Source of the DNA: Dolomedes plantarius
Taxonomy: Eukaryota > Arthropoda > Arachnida > Araneae > Dolomedidae
Assembly: GCA_907164885.2 (NCBI GenBank)
Contig: OU015491.1
Location: forward strand, 118,157,431 to 118,221,430
DNA: 64,000 bases
Direction of reading: 5' to 3'
Shown: in pieces, positions 1-9,830 of the stretch
Numbering within the stretch: position 1 is the stretch's first letter
How the letters are laid out: each line of letters starts with the position of its first letter
Program-made: the position numbers and the translations under genes
The notes under the pieces: generated by a model
Database searches by the model: none
What the model saw: only the letters and a program-made list of their open reading frames with translations
Told to the model about the DNA's origin: nothing

Positions 1-618
1 TTTGATTTCCAAATTTTCAAAATATTTTGATTTTCCAAATTTCAGCGTAATAGTATACAAATAAATCATTAAAAGTGTGTACATGAACGGCAACGTATAA
101 AATGAAAGACAAGGATTTAAAAGTTTTATGTCTTGAAAATTACATCGTAATTTTTATGGTAGCACACTAGTTTAAATATTTTTCCTTTAGAGTTGAAACA
201 GTTTCTGTTAGAAAATTCTGGATGAAATAATGATTTACAAAACGGCTATAATTTCGACATCATGTTTATGAATGTAGAGAAAATATTGTGTAATACTGTA
301 TTCTAATATACGGAATCTTTAGGATATTTTTCTTTCTGGTCCACTATGTTGCACATTCTTTGTTTTGTATTTAAGAAAATAATCTTTAATCTAGATTACT
401 GCTATTAAAAAAACTTTAATAGTTTCATTTGTGGCTCTAAATTCTTTATTTAAGGCTTATTTTTAAGGCGTTTAAAAAAGACTTAATGATGAACGGTTGG
501 TTTAGATTTTTTAAATAATGATATAGATCCGGAACCAAAATTTAAATTTTACTACTAATGTGACAAAATTAATTTCCTATCAAAATGTTAGTGTAAATTT
601 TAGCATGCATAAACATCT
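1..618. other. AT-rich stretch with nothing recognised
   Basis: AT-rich sequence with frequent stops on both strands. I see no coding signature, tRNA-like box or repeat up to the 8-bp target duplication at 619-626. Confidence 0.5.
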
Positions 619-763
619 ATTTAAGGCCGAGGTTTCCAACCTGGGCGGCACGGACTATTGCCAGGGTAGGTGCCAAAACATTTTAATGGAAAATCAATGT
701 TCATATCATAATATCTATAAATAAACGAACAAACCATAATATCTATAAACAGACGAATTTGAG

Positions 764-1068
764 TTGACAATCATCGAAAAAGAAAAATCGATAGAATTGT
801 CATGCGATAGATCACTGAAACAAAAGATTCAAAATGAAATCATAATTCAATTTTGGATGAATCTTAGTGGAGGGTATGAATCTTTGTATTTTCAAAGCAA
901 TGCAAGTGTTTCTACCGTTTGTAACTTGCTAATTATGCGAAACGGGCTTATCGGCACTGGCTTCAACGAAAACCAAATATCGAACCAGGTTAATAGTCGA
1001 AAAAGAGTTACGAGTGGCACTCTCAACATTGCAGCCAAGATTTGATAAACTTCGTGCCAATAAATAAC
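764..1068 (+). pseudogene. hAT transposase C-terminal remnant (hATC dimerisation region)
   Basis: In two frames the plus strand resembles the C-terminus of ZBED5/FAM200-type hAT transposases. The upstream frame reads QFWMNLSGGYESL, matching the start of the hATC region. After a frameshift near 995 a second frame reads VEKELRVALSTLQPRFDKL and ends at a stop near 1068. The N-terminal BED finger, the catalytic RNase H-fold core and the all-helical insertion are missing. The family call rests on the RVALS and P-RFDKL pattern typical of hAT C-termini. It is a non-functional fragment, explained by internal deletion of the host element plus decay. Confidence 0.6.
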
Positions 1069-1119
1069 AACAACTCTCACATTAAATTTTTGGTGCGTTA
1101 GATGTAGTTTAATTAGTAA

Positions 1120-1808
1120 TCTTTTTATATAAAACACTTCCGTAACTGACTGACTGATGCCTGACTGACATACAACGCACAGACCAAACCGCTGGACCTA
1201 AAGAGCTGAAATTTTTCATGGTGATTCTTCTTATAGAGTAGGGGTGCACTAAGAAAGATTTTTGAAAAATTCTTCTTAGATTTTTTAAAATTGAATTTTT
1301 AAGCTGTTTTAGTAACTTTTTTAAAGTTTGCATTTAAAAAATAATATGAGGGTTATAAAATTTATATCACGAGAAAGATCATAAAAATTCCTTTAAAATA
1401 AAATCCTTTTCGAATCTTTACCTCCATTTTTTGATTTTTGGTGAATTTTTAAAGATTAATTTTTAGAATTTAATTTATTAAATGCTGATCACGTGGTTTC
1501 TTTTTCTGGTACTTTAAATAAATTTATCGTCACGTGCATAACGACGAAATTGACAAAAGATTTTTTTTTTCTCTTGCTAATGCGGCAGACGATTGGGCAC
1601 TATCCGAAAAAATATTAAAATACAGTAAAAGATATGTTCCTCAAAATGTACTATATTAACTGTACTATATTCTTTAGTATGTCCTATTAGATTAAATTTG
1701 AATATATTATATATTTATTTATTTAATTATTTTTCGCTTTAATTGTTTACACTGACCGTTGTATTTAATTTGAATGTACTCCGTAGCGAAGTGGGGGTTT
1801 TCAGCTAG
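1120..1808 (+). mobile_element. non-autonomous Helitron (family B, copy 1)
   Basis: The element begins with TC (1120-1121) after a host A and ends with CTAG (1805-1808) before a host T. This is the Helitron signature: TC start, CTRR end, insertion at A^T, no target duplication. Near the 3' end the stretch CCGTAGCGAAGTGGGGG looks like a degenerate version of the GC hairpin expected there. The 5' part holds a run of GACT-like short repeats (1143-1165). No protein is encoded. Most of its length is repeated in opposite orientation at 24953-26215, which supports a mobile family. It is nested in the hAT element at 627-2304. Confidence 0.65.
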
Positions 1809-1923
1809 TTTAGTGTAAAAATAAATATGGATGTTTGTATTGTTTTAACAAAATCTTGTTATTTTTCTGTTAATTGTAGTTTTTCATTTTTGTAATAAAT
1901 TTATTATTATTTAAAGCGTCTAT

Positions 1924-2240
1924 ATTATTATATCGTCACCCAGTGGCTAAGTGGTTAAAGGCATCAGCCTGCCACTCCGGGGGTGCGGGTTCGATTCCCG
2001 CATAAGACTTGGCTGTATTCTGGGGAACCGATCAGTCTTCCCGCCTGCAATTGGAGCCCCGTCTATAAAGGGGAGCTGCAACCCATCGTCCCTCGCCGGT
2101 GTCATCGTTTGTCAATGAAATTCGTCTGTGATTGTGTCATTTGTCTGTTACTATGTCTTGTATTCATATGTACACCGGACTGGGATATAATGTCGTCATC
2201 CCCCAGGGACATTAGCAAAAAAAAAAATTATTATTATATC
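1924..2240 (+). mobile_element. tRNA-derived SINE with 11-bp target duplication
   Basis: The SINE body is 1935-2229, bounded by the direct repeat ATTATTATATC (1924-1934 and 2230-2240). The head is tRNA-like: an A box in TGGCTAAGTGGTTAAAGGC (about 1943-1961) and a B box GGTTCGATTCCCG (about 1987-2000), with a GCCTGCCAC segment that recalls the anticodon arm of tRNA-Gly-GCC. A 210-bp unrelated body follows and ends in an A run (about 2218-2227). Internal Pol III promoter, A tail and target duplication together mark LINE-assisted retroposition. The body motif around AAAGGGGAGCTGC recurs in the SINE near 43540. Confidence 0.85.
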
Positions 2241-2312
2241 TATTAAAAGATAGGGAGGTGCGGAAAGGATTTTTTTAGGGAGGCATAAAGGTTAGAAATC
2301 GCTGATTTAAGG

Positions 2313-3185
2313 TATATTAAATAATTTTTAAAGGTTCTCTAAATCATGAGGTATCTACATTGTGGTAGTAAATAAACGCAAAACAAAGCAATTTTCTTCC
2401 TAACACAATGTTTTCCACGCGTAGAGCCTTTTTCGAGACTTAATAATTTAATCTTTGTTATATTAAACTCTACTGTGATAATAAACCCCACCACAATAGT
2501 AATGAATCTCTATTTTCCACCAAAACACATAAACTTGATATGATAATTTTTTTTGTATAATTTAAAACTTTTTGCTAGTTCCAATTTGGTGAGATTAAAC
2601 ATTTGTTAGCCAGTTAACATCATGAAGTCTGATAAACTCAATTTTCTCTCCTTCATGGAAATACGCTAAACTGATTTCACTAGAACAATATGAGAAAAAA
2701 GTAAAAGAGCATACTTTGAGCAAATTACCTACTGAGCAAATGAAAATCCAGAAATAACAAAGAAATGCGATAATAAATGAATGTCATAAAAACTAAGATG
2801 TTGTTGAATGCGAGGAATACTTGTTTGAACGAGAATTAAAGTAATTTCAATTCTTAAAAATGTTAGCTGTTAAATGAAGTTTTTATTTGCTATCACATTT
2901 AATTTAAAACGGATTTATAAAATTATGTTAACAATCTTAAAATGAGTTGAAGCTGAATTGATAAAAACCGTTGTAATTTAAAAATATACCGCAAATTGAC
3001 AACTTATTATGTTCAACGTGTAATTAAATTAGATAATTAAATGTTGTTGTCTTTTCATGAAAATTAAACAATACGCTCGATTATCATACATAAAAATGTT
3101 CTTTAAATAATAGTTCACTGAATTAGAAAATGTGACAGAGGATAAAACAATCTTTTAGTTTGAGCCCATATCTTAACAACTGACT
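2313..3185. other. AT-rich stretch with nothing recognised
   Basis: No open frame with family resemblance, no repeat pair within the window and no tRNA-like box seen. Confidence 0.45.
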
Positions 3186-3210
3186 ATATATATATATATA
3201 TATATATATA
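3186..3210. repeat. (TA)n microsatellite, left flank of LTR element
   Basis: Pure TA dinucleotides directly abut the TG end of the 5' LTR. Matching TA dinucleotides resume right after the 3' LTR at 8972, so the target duplication cannot be told apart from the microsatellite. Confidence 0.95.
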
Positions 3211-3507
3211 TGTGAGAATGAGTTTGGCAACACAACTGAACTATTACTACAACTTCCACTCCTACTACTTCGGCGCGAAGGACTTGGCGCGCAAACACAG
3301 TGATGGACTAGTGACATTACGAAGCGGATGTGTCGCTCCGCAGGCTTGCCGTTTTGAGTCAAATAGCTGTGTTGATGCTTTGTTTTTTTTAATTTCATAC
3401 TAAGTGTTAGTCCTGTCTTGTAAACATCGTCTAGTTTAATTAAATGTTCAAAATAATTAAGTCTAATGATTCACTTCTAAAGGAAGGAGTACTAACTCCT
3501 TCCTACA
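3211..3507 (+). repeat. 5' LTR
   Basis: Spans TGTGAGAATG to TTCCTACA. Near the 3' end is a perfect 10-bp inverted repeat, AGGAAGGAGT / ACTCCTTCCT with a 4-nt loop (3481-3504), three bases before the CA terminus. It matches the 3' LTR at 296 of 297 positions. Confidence 0.95.
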
Positions 3508-3525
3508 TGGGGGATCGGCCCTCGG
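3508..3525 (+). other. putative primer-binding site
   Basis: Directly after the 5' LTR the sequence starts TGGGGGATCGGCCCTCGG. TGG complements the CCA end of a tRNA, as expected for minus-strand priming. I cannot name the tRNA by eye. Confidence 0.5.
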
Positions 3526-4227
3526 ACTCGAAAAATACCCCTAGCTTGGACTGAAAAACTATTTTCTTTTGATGATTACCGGATTACTGTTCTCTGTGAT
3601 TTCTGTTTTGGATACCGCCAGCGAAAACGAAAGTGATGTGCCACGGACTCTGATAATATTCTGATGGGATGACGAGAACCGAAAACCAGAACTGTGAGTA
3701 TATTCTGATCATATTGTAATTATTTCATGCATACTTTGAAGCTTGTTCAAGAAAATTTTGAAGATTAATGGAATTCTCATCTTATGGATGATAATTATAA
3801 GAAAACTGAAAATATTTCAACGTTCTTTTGATGCAAGAATTTAATTGATGCTAAATTCATTTTTGATGGTCTTTGACGTTGAATTTATCACTTCTGTTTT
3901 CTTGAAGAGAATTCTATTTCGATGAAATTATTTGATGATTTGATGAAAATTTCGACATTTAACTTGAAGAATCTTGTTTCCTTGAACAAACCACAACATA
4001 ACATATATTTTGAATGATTGCAATTTGAATACAGTTTGAAGAATATTATATTATTTCCTTGATGCATATTTTGAGAATCAATATTTTATTATTGAATTGG
4101 TATTTGAGGAAATTTCGATTTGAAATTTTATTTTTGAATTTGAGTACCTACGTATTATAAGTATTGATTTTGGTTTTGAATATTTGTATATTTGTGTACT
4201 ATAATTGTTTGAACCTAGTATATAGTT

Positions 4228-7194
4228 ATGGCTACTCTCAACGATTACCCCAATATTGCAAAATCATTAAAAATTGGTAGTACGAATCAAATAAAGGTTC
4301 TACATCGTTTAATTTTTGGTACAGACGGCGACAGACAAAATCGTACCAGATTACGTAAATTTACAGGTTTTAAACAGCCATTCGTGTTGGAAGCAACGAA
4401 ACAGAAAGTACTTAAAGAGTTTTCACTTAAAGACTTGATTTCTATTTGTAATCTACTTCATTTAGAATTTTCAACTGACCCAGACAAATGTGCCAATACC
4501 ATTCTTATGAGTCTTAGTGATTTATCGTTATTAAAAGCAGAATTTTCTGATCTTTCGGAAAGCGAAGTGAATGATGACTCACTTCCGGGTGCACGTTCAT
4601 CCCAAACTAACAGCGTTATAGAGGAAAATAGATCTCCCTTTTCCCCCACCATTGACGCAAAAGAATCTTCGAATAAGCAAAATACACACATTTCCGTTGG
4701 TGAATCAGATCAAAATTCATTGCCTTCAGTTGAAACTGCGAATCTCTCTTTCCAGTTGTTTAGTCTGAAAGACGTTGTTGATTTAATAAAACCTTTCTCG
4801 TCTCGTGATAATTACAGTGTTGAGAATTTTATATCTGACGTTGAAGAACTTTTTTGTTTATATCAGATAAACAATCCAATTCACCAAATTACTTTTGTTA
4901 GAAAATGTTTAACTGGTCCCGCTCAAACTTTAATTAGGTCTATTCGTGGAATTACAAATTGGGAACAATTGAAGCACCATTTATTAGACGAATTTTCGGA
5001 CAAAATTAACGGTATTCAGTTACATAAATTAATGGAATCTCGACGTATGAAACCGTTTGAAACCCTACAAGAATATTTCTTAGCTATGAGAGATTTGGCA
5101 CACAAAGGTTCTCTCGATGACTCCTCTCTGTTTGAGTATGTCATAAACGGAATTCCTGATTCAACAAACAATAAAGTTATTCTTTATGGTTGTAAATCCG
5201 TCCCTGAATTTAAGGAAAAGTTGAAAATTTATGAACAAATCTTTAACAGATCACAAAATTTCAGACAAAATAATCAGAAAAAAATTGATGCTTCCTACCT
5301 CAATGTGAAAGTCGATAATACACGTAGCCCAAATACACAGCCAGTATGTTTTTCCTGTGGCTTGAGAGGTCACAAAAGCAACCAATGTTTGAATAAGTCA
5401 CATGGTAAACAATGCTACGGATGTAAAAGTTTTGGTCATGTTCATGCTAATTGCCCTAAAAGTTATCGAAATTCTAAACCAAAACCTGATTCTCAAAAAC
5501 CTATTTCTGATAAAACTGTAAATGCACTTTCTCCTGAAACTTCATCGAAAAATCCCATGCATGTTGACATTCAACTTGCAGGAATTCAATTGACAGCACT
5601 CTGTGACACTGGGTCACAGGCAACCCTCATCAATGAGAAAACCTTTCGAAGAATTGGTTCGCCACCATTGCAGCCCACCAACATTCCCTTTTCAGGAATT
5701 GGTAAAAACCAAGTTCACAGCATCGGATTCTTTCAGGATTCCATCGAAATTCAAACCATTACTTTACCTGCTAAAATACATGTTCTAGAGGATGACTTGA
5801 TTACTTTTGATGTGATTATCGGAATCGACTTTTTACAGCAAACCCAATTTACATTTGATAAAGACGGTATTCGTTTATGCAAAACTCCTGAAAATAACAC
5901 CTTCGTTAATATTGCTAATGTTTCTGATGATCAAGCTTTTCCATTTGATCTTTCACACATTTTGAATTCTGAAACTCGTGAGGAAGTTCAAAATATCGTT
6001 ACTTCCTACAAACCACATAAAGTTCAAGACACTGAAATTAAGATGACTATTTTATTACAAGATGAAATCCCTGTAGCTCAACGTTCTCGACGACTCCCTT
6101 TCGCGGAACAGAAAATTGTAGAAAGCCAAATTCAAGATTGGTTAAATGATGGAATTATTAAAGAAAGTTGCTCCGATTATGCCGCACCGATTGTTCTATG
6201 TAAGAAAAAAAGTGGAGATTATAGACTTTGTGTTGATTACCGCAAATTGAATAGAAAAATGATAAAAGATAAATTTCCCTTACCGCTCATCGAAGAAGCT
6301 TTAGACAAACTTGGAAAATCTCGGGTGTTCACTTCACTTGATCTCAAAAATGGTTTCTTTCATGTACCTATGGACCCTAATAGCACTAAATATACTTCTT
6401 TTGTGACTCATGAAGGACAATACGAATTTTTACGTGTCCCATTTGGCTTATGTAACAGTCCCAGTGTTTTCCAACGATATGTTTACACAGTTTTTAGAAA
6501 TCTCATTCGCGACAATGTTCTTGTTGTTTACATGGACGATCTTCTCATACCATCTAATGATGAAGTTGAAGGTCTACAAAAATTACGCCTAGTTCTCCAA
6601 ACAGCTGCAGACTATGGCCTTGAATTGAACTTTAAAAAGTGTCAATTTTTACAGCGAAAGATAGAATTTCTTGGTTACATTATCGAAAATGGAGTAGTTA
6701 AACCCTCACCTACCAAGACACAAGCTGTTCAAAATTTCCCACAACCTCAAACCCCTAAACAAGTTCAAAGTTTTCTTGGATTAACAAGTTATTTCAGAAA
6801 GTTCATTCCAAATTATGCGCTGATTGCTAGACCATTAAGTGACCTCCTTCGGGATAATGTAGAATTTAATTTTGACTCTGAACAAATAGCAGCTTTTCAA
6901 CAACTTAAAAACATTCTTTCACAAAACCCAGTTCTTCATGTTTTTCAACAGGGATACCCATTAGAACTCCACACTGATGCCAGCTCCTTAGGTTTTGGCG
7001 CTGTGCTCTTGCAACAATCCGATGATGGACAGTTTCATCCTATTCATTATTTTAGCCGTAAAACTACAGTTCAACAAGAAAAATATAGTTATGAACTGGA
7101 AGTTCTTGCCGTTATTGAAGCGCTAAAAAAATTTCGAAACTACTTGTTGGGAACAAAATTTAAAATTATCACCGATTGTGATGCTTTCCAATAA
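4228..7194 (+). CDS. Ty3/gypsy Gag-Pol, first part (Gag, protease, RT, RNase H)
   Basis: A 988-residue frame opened by ATG 720 bp after the 5' LTR. Residues 1-370 are Gag-like. Two zinc knuckles of the form CX2CX4HX4C occupy 374-387 and 396-409 (nucleic-acid binding). The aspartic protease has its DTG at 460-462 and a GIDFL strand near 532-536. Reverse transcriptase carries the first catalytic Asp in SLDLKNG (D705) and YMDD at 768-771. RNase H starts around 911 with HTDASSLGFGAVL (D917) and includes the acidic ITDCDAF near the end. Gag and Pol share one frame, with no frameshift site. A TAA at 7192-7194 ends the frame near the RNase H C-terminus; the reading frame continues unchanged behind it, consistent with one substitution. 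Confidence 0.92.
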   Translation: MATLNDYPNIAKSLKIGSTNQIKVLHRLIFGTDGDRQNRTRLRKFTGFKQPFVLEATKQKVLKEFSLKDLISICNLLHLEFSTDPDKCANTILMSLSDLSLLKAEFSDLSESEVNDDSLPGARSSQTNSVIEENRSPFSPTIDAKESSNKQNTHISVGESDQNSLPSVETANLSFQLFSLKDVVDLIKPFSSRDNYSVENFISDVEELFCLYQINNPIHQITFVRKCLTGPAQTLIRSIRGITNWEQLKHHLLDEFSDKINGIQLHKLMESRRMKPFETLQEYFLAMRDLAHKGSLDDSSLFEYVINGIPDSTNNKVILYGCKSVPEFKEKLKIYEQIFNRSQNFRQNNQKKIDASYLNVKVDNTRSPNTQPVCFSCGLRGHKSNQCLNKSHGKQCYGCKSFGHVHANCPKSYRNSKPKPDSQKPISDKTVNALSPETSSKNPMHVDIQLAGIQLTALCDTGSQATLINEKTFRRIGSPPLQPTNIPFSGIGKNQVHSIGFFQDSIEIQTITLPAKIHVLEDDLITFDVIIGIDFLQQTQFTFDKDGIRLCKTPENNTFVNIANVSDDQAFPFDLSHILNSETREEVQNIVTSYKPHKVQDTEIKMTILLQDEIPVAQRSRRLPFAEQKIVESQIQDWLNDGIIKESCSDYAAPIVLCKKKSGDYRLCVDYRKLNRKMIKDKFPLPLIEEALDKLGKSRVFTSLDLKNGFFHVPMDPNSTKYTSFVTHEGQYEFLRVPFGLCNSPSVFQRYVYTVFRNLIRDNVLVVYMDDLLIPSNDEVEGLQKLRLVLQTAADYGLELNFKKCQFLQRKIEFLGYIIENGVVKPSPTKTQAVQNFPQPQTPKQVQSFLGLTSYFRKFIPNYALIARPLSDLLRDNVEFNFDSEQIAAFQQLKNILSQNPVLHVFQQGYPLELHTDASSLGFGAVLLQQSDDGQFHPIHYFSRKTTVQQEKYSYELEVLAVIEALKKFRNYLLGTKFKIITDCDAFQ

Positions 7195-7197
7195 ACG

Positions 7198-8544
7198 ATG
7201 CACAAAAAAGACCTACCAGCTAAAATTGCTCGATGGGCATTGATGTTAGAAGACTTTGATTATGAAGTTTGTCATCGACCCGGTAGACAGATGAAACATG
7301 TTGATGCTTTAAGTCGTAACCCCATTCTTGTAATTACCTCAAATGATATCACTCAAAAGGTGAAAAATGCCCAAGACCAGGATGAATTTATATCTCAAAT
7401 TAAATCTATGCTTGAATCTACACCTTCTGATGAATTTTTTGTTAAAAACGGAATTCTTTATAAACTTCACCAGGATGCCGAACTTTTAGTAGTACCACAA
7501 ATGATGCAGAAAGAAATAGTGCTAAACGCCCATTCACAAGGTCATTTTGCTTCACAAAAAACCGAATTTATTGTTTCTCGTGAATTTTTCATTCCTCAAC
7601 TTAAGAAATTAGTTCAAGAAATTATTTCGAACTGTATTCCTTGCATTTTGTCCTCGCGAAAATCTGGAAAACAAGAAGGATACCTTCACCCCATTCCAAA
7701 AGGTGATGCACCCCTTGAATGTTACCATTGCGACTTTTTAGGACCTTTACCATCGACAAAAAAATGTTATAAGTATCTTTTTACAGTAGTTGATGCCTTT
7801 TCCAAATTTGTATGGATCTATCCCGTGAAGTCCACCTCTACGAAAGATGCCTTAGACAAATTATCCTTGCAACAAACTACATTTGGCAACCCTTCAAAAA
7901 TCATTACTGACAAAGGTAGCGCATTCACATCTTCAGAATTTCTAAGTTACTGTCAGGAACAGTCAATTGAACACATTTCAATAGCAACAGGTGTGCCACG
8001 TGGCAACGGTCAGGTTGAGCGTGTTCATGGCACAATTATTCCCGTTTTAACTAAGTTAGCTCTAGATGAACCTGACAAATGGTTTAAATATGTCCCAAGA
8101 TTGCAACGTATCTTAAATAGTACCACCACACGCAGTACAAAATTCACACCCTTTCAACTTTTAATTGGTGTTAAAATGAAACAACAAGAGGATCTACAGA
8201 TTAAAAATCTTCTTGACGAGGAACACCACCAAAGAATTCTTGATGACAAAGAAGCGTTACGTATCGAAGCTAAACGAAATATCCTCCGTTTACAGGAAGA
8301 AAACATACGACAATATAACAAACGGCGTAAACCGGCTTGTAAATACAAGATCGGTGACAAAGTGGCAATACAACGAACTCAATTTGGAACCGGATTAAAG
8401 CTCCGACCAAAGTTCTTCGGACCATATGAGATCACGAACATCAACCCCAACGATCGTTACGAAGTTCGAAAGTTAGGACATCACGATGGTCCAACCATAA
8501 CATCAACTGCAGCGGACAAAATGAAACAGTGGTGCAGAAACTGA
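7198..8544 (+). CDS. Ty3/gypsy Pol, second part (integrase), cut off by an upstream stop
   Basis: A 448-residue stretch in the same frame as the upstream Gag-Pol, separated from it only by the TAA at 7192-7194. The first 40 residues complete the RNase H/integrase linker (HRPGRQMKHVDALSR is typical of Ty3/gypsy). An H2C2 zinc-binding domain follows, with HSQGH and CIPC. The integrase core carries D179 (CDFLGPL), D238 (ITDKGSAF) and E274 (GQVERVHG); the D238-E274 gap is 35 residues, as expected for DD35E. The C-terminus has the IGDKVAI and LRPKFFGPYEI pattern of a GPY/F-type tail. The first in-frame ATG is shown as start, but independent initiation is unlikely; it would normally be made as part of Gag-Pol. 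Confidence 0.9.
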   Translation: MHKKDLPAKIARWALMLEDFDYEVCHRPGRQMKHVDALSRNPILVITSNDITQKVKNAQDQDEFISQIKSMLESTPSDEFFVKNGILYKLHQDAELLVVPQMMQKEIVLNAHSQGHFASQKTEFIVSREFFIPQLKKLVQEIISNCIPCILSSRKSGKQEGYLHPIPKGDAPLECYHCDFLGPLPSTKKCYKYLFTVVDAFSKFVWIYPVKSTSTKDALDKLSLQQTTFGNPSKIITDKGSAFTSSEFLSYCQEQSIEHISIATGVPRGNGQVERVHGTIIPVLTKLALDEPDKWFKYVPRLQRILNSTTTRSTKFTPFQLLIGVKMKQQEDLQIKNLLDEEHHQRILDDKEALRIEAKRNILRLQEENIRQYNKRRKPACKYKIGDKVAIQRTQFGTGLKLRPKFFGPYEITNINPNDRYEVRKLGHHDGPTITSTAADKMKQWCRN

Positions 8545-8674
8545 ACACCAATACCACTGTGTTGAACACTGCTTGATTTTTTGAAATATTTTTCCTTTTT
8601 CTGCTCTTTTTTTTATCTTTTCAGAATTATTGTTTACAACCCAGCCGCGGACGTCTGGAAAGTCAGAACGGCCG
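8545..8674 (+). other. region between integrase and 3' LTR
   Basis: Contains a pyrimidine-rich stretch (about 8590-8625) rather than the usual purine-rich tract. The 20 bases before the LTR are mixed (GGAAAGTCAGAACGGCCG), so the plus-strand primer site is unclear. Confidence 0.5.
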
Positions 8675-8967
8675 TGTGAGAATGAGTTTGGCAACACAAC
8701 TGAACTATTTCTACAACTTCCACTCCTACTACTTCGGCGCGAAGGACTTGGCGCGCAAACACAGTGATGGACTAGTGACATTACGAAGCGGATGTGTCGC
8801 TCCGCAGGCTTGCCGTTTTGAGTCAAATAGCTGTGTTGATGCTTTGTTTTTTTTAATTTCATACTAAGTGTTAGTCCTGTCTTGTAAACATCGTCTAGTT
8901 TAATTAAATGTTCAAAATAATTAAGTCTAATGATTCACTTCTAAAGGAAGGAGTACTAACTCCTTCC

Positions 8968-8971
<4 letters not shown>
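8675..8971 (+). repeat. 3' LTR
   Basis: 297 bp, TG to CA, one difference from the 5' LTR. The same 10-bp U5 hairpin is at 8945-8968. Confidence 0.95.

Positions 8972-9026
<55 letters not shown>
8972..9026. repeat. (TA)n microsatellite between LTR element and foldback MITE
   Basis: An almost pure TA run with a single AA interruption, lying between the 3' LTR and the MITE's left end. Confidence 0.95.
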
Positions 9027-9028
<2 letters not shown>

Positions 9029-9789
9029 GTATGCCCACTAAAGTCCCTTCCCACCCTCTTAACTTTGGAACGGCTGTTGCTATATTCATAAAAGTGGTGT
9101 CTAGGTATAGTAAAGTAGCCATGCGCTATTGAATAAAACCATCTACCGCGCTACCTGGTGGAAAACAGCGGAGTTAGCATTCCTATCTCGAAAACGGAAT
9201 GAGATAAAGGAAGAAAGTGATTCACAAAGTTGTAGAGCATCATCGATTTAGTAAGAAAAGACACCTTGTGGACATTAATGCAAGGAATAGAATGGTTAAA
9301 AAGCGCGTTTGTTTTTTCGTGATTTCCTACACTGTGACGTCACGAAACTTGAACGGAAGGAGAAATGATTATCTTTCGGGCAAAACACGACACCGCAATG
9401 ACGGTGAGAAGTTTGAACATCTCAAATAAAGGTATATTGTTAAAACTAGTTGTTTTTTCTTTCTCATATCGTTTTGTCACGTCACAATGTAGGAAATCAC
9501 GAAAAAACAAATGCGCGTTTTAACCGTTCTATTTTATGCATTAATGTACCCAAGGTATCTATTTGTACTAAATCGATGATTTTCTACAACTTTGTAAATC
9601 ACTTTTTTCCCCTATCTCGTTCCGTTTTCGAGATAGGATTGCTAGCTCCGCAGTTTTCCACCAGGTGGCGCGGTAGGTGGTTTTACTCAGTAGCGCATGG
9701 CTACTTTACTATACCTAGACACCACTTTTATGAATATAGCAGCAGCCGTTCCGAAGTTAAGAGGGTGGGAAGGGACTTTAGTGGGCATA

Positions 9790-9792
<3 letters not shown>
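9027..9792. mobile_element. foldback MITE with about 320-bp inverted arms
   Basis: The two halves are near-perfect inverted copies: the left arm is about 9027-9348 and the right arm about 9471-9792, with a spacer of about 120 bp. The ends are CAGTATGCCCAC and GTGGGCATACTG, flanked by TA on both sides, which fits a Tc1/mariner-type target. Arms differ by scattered substitutions. There is no coding capacity; open frames across it are accidental. RNA from either strand would fold into a hairpin of about 320 bp. Confidence 0.9.

Positions 9793-9826
<34 letters not shown>

Positions 9827-9830
<4 letters not shown>

Larger units (their letters stand above)
627..2304 (+). mobile_element. decayed hAT-superfamily DNA transposon
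   Basis: The element is bounded by a perfect 8-bp direct repeat, ATTTAAGG, at 619-626 and 2305-2312; 8 bp is the hAT target-site length. Its ends are imperfect inverted repeats: CCGAGGTTTCCAACCT from 627, and CAGCGATTTCTAACCT read inward from 2304 on the minus strand, 12 of 16 matching. This is the usual hAT terminal pattern with a conserved TTTCnAACCT core. Just inside the left end lies a relic of the transposase C-terminus (764-1068), so most of the coding region is lost. Two later insertions sit inside: a Helitron at 1120-1808 and a SINE at 1935-2229. The order hAT first, the other two later, follows from the nesting. Confidence 0.75.
3211..8971 (+). mobile_element. near-intact Ty3/gypsy LTR retrotransposon
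   Basis: A 5761-bp element with two 297-bp LTRs (3211-3507 and 8675-8971), each starting TG and ending CA. They differ at one position (TTACT versus TTTCT about 36 bp from the start), so the insertion is recent. The domain order gag, protease, reverse transcriptase, RNase H, integrase is that of Ty3/gypsy (Metaviridae). There is no envelope-like frame after integrase. The element lies inside a TA microsatellite. One in-frame stop at 7192-7194 splits the polyprotein. No clear polypurine tract lies immediately 5' of the 3' LTR, where a minus-strand-copying element should have one. Confidence 0.95.

Noticed and set aside
1935..2008. Functional tRNA gene
   Set aside because: It has A and B boxes but no proper acceptor stem, and is continuous with a SINE body, A tail and target duplication. 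The same reasoning applies to 21003-21072, 34112-34180, 36416-36486 and 44878-44957.
3123..3403. Open frames on both strands in the 5' LTR (and the same at 8503-8867)
   Set aside because: They repeat because the LTR repeats; no family resemblance.
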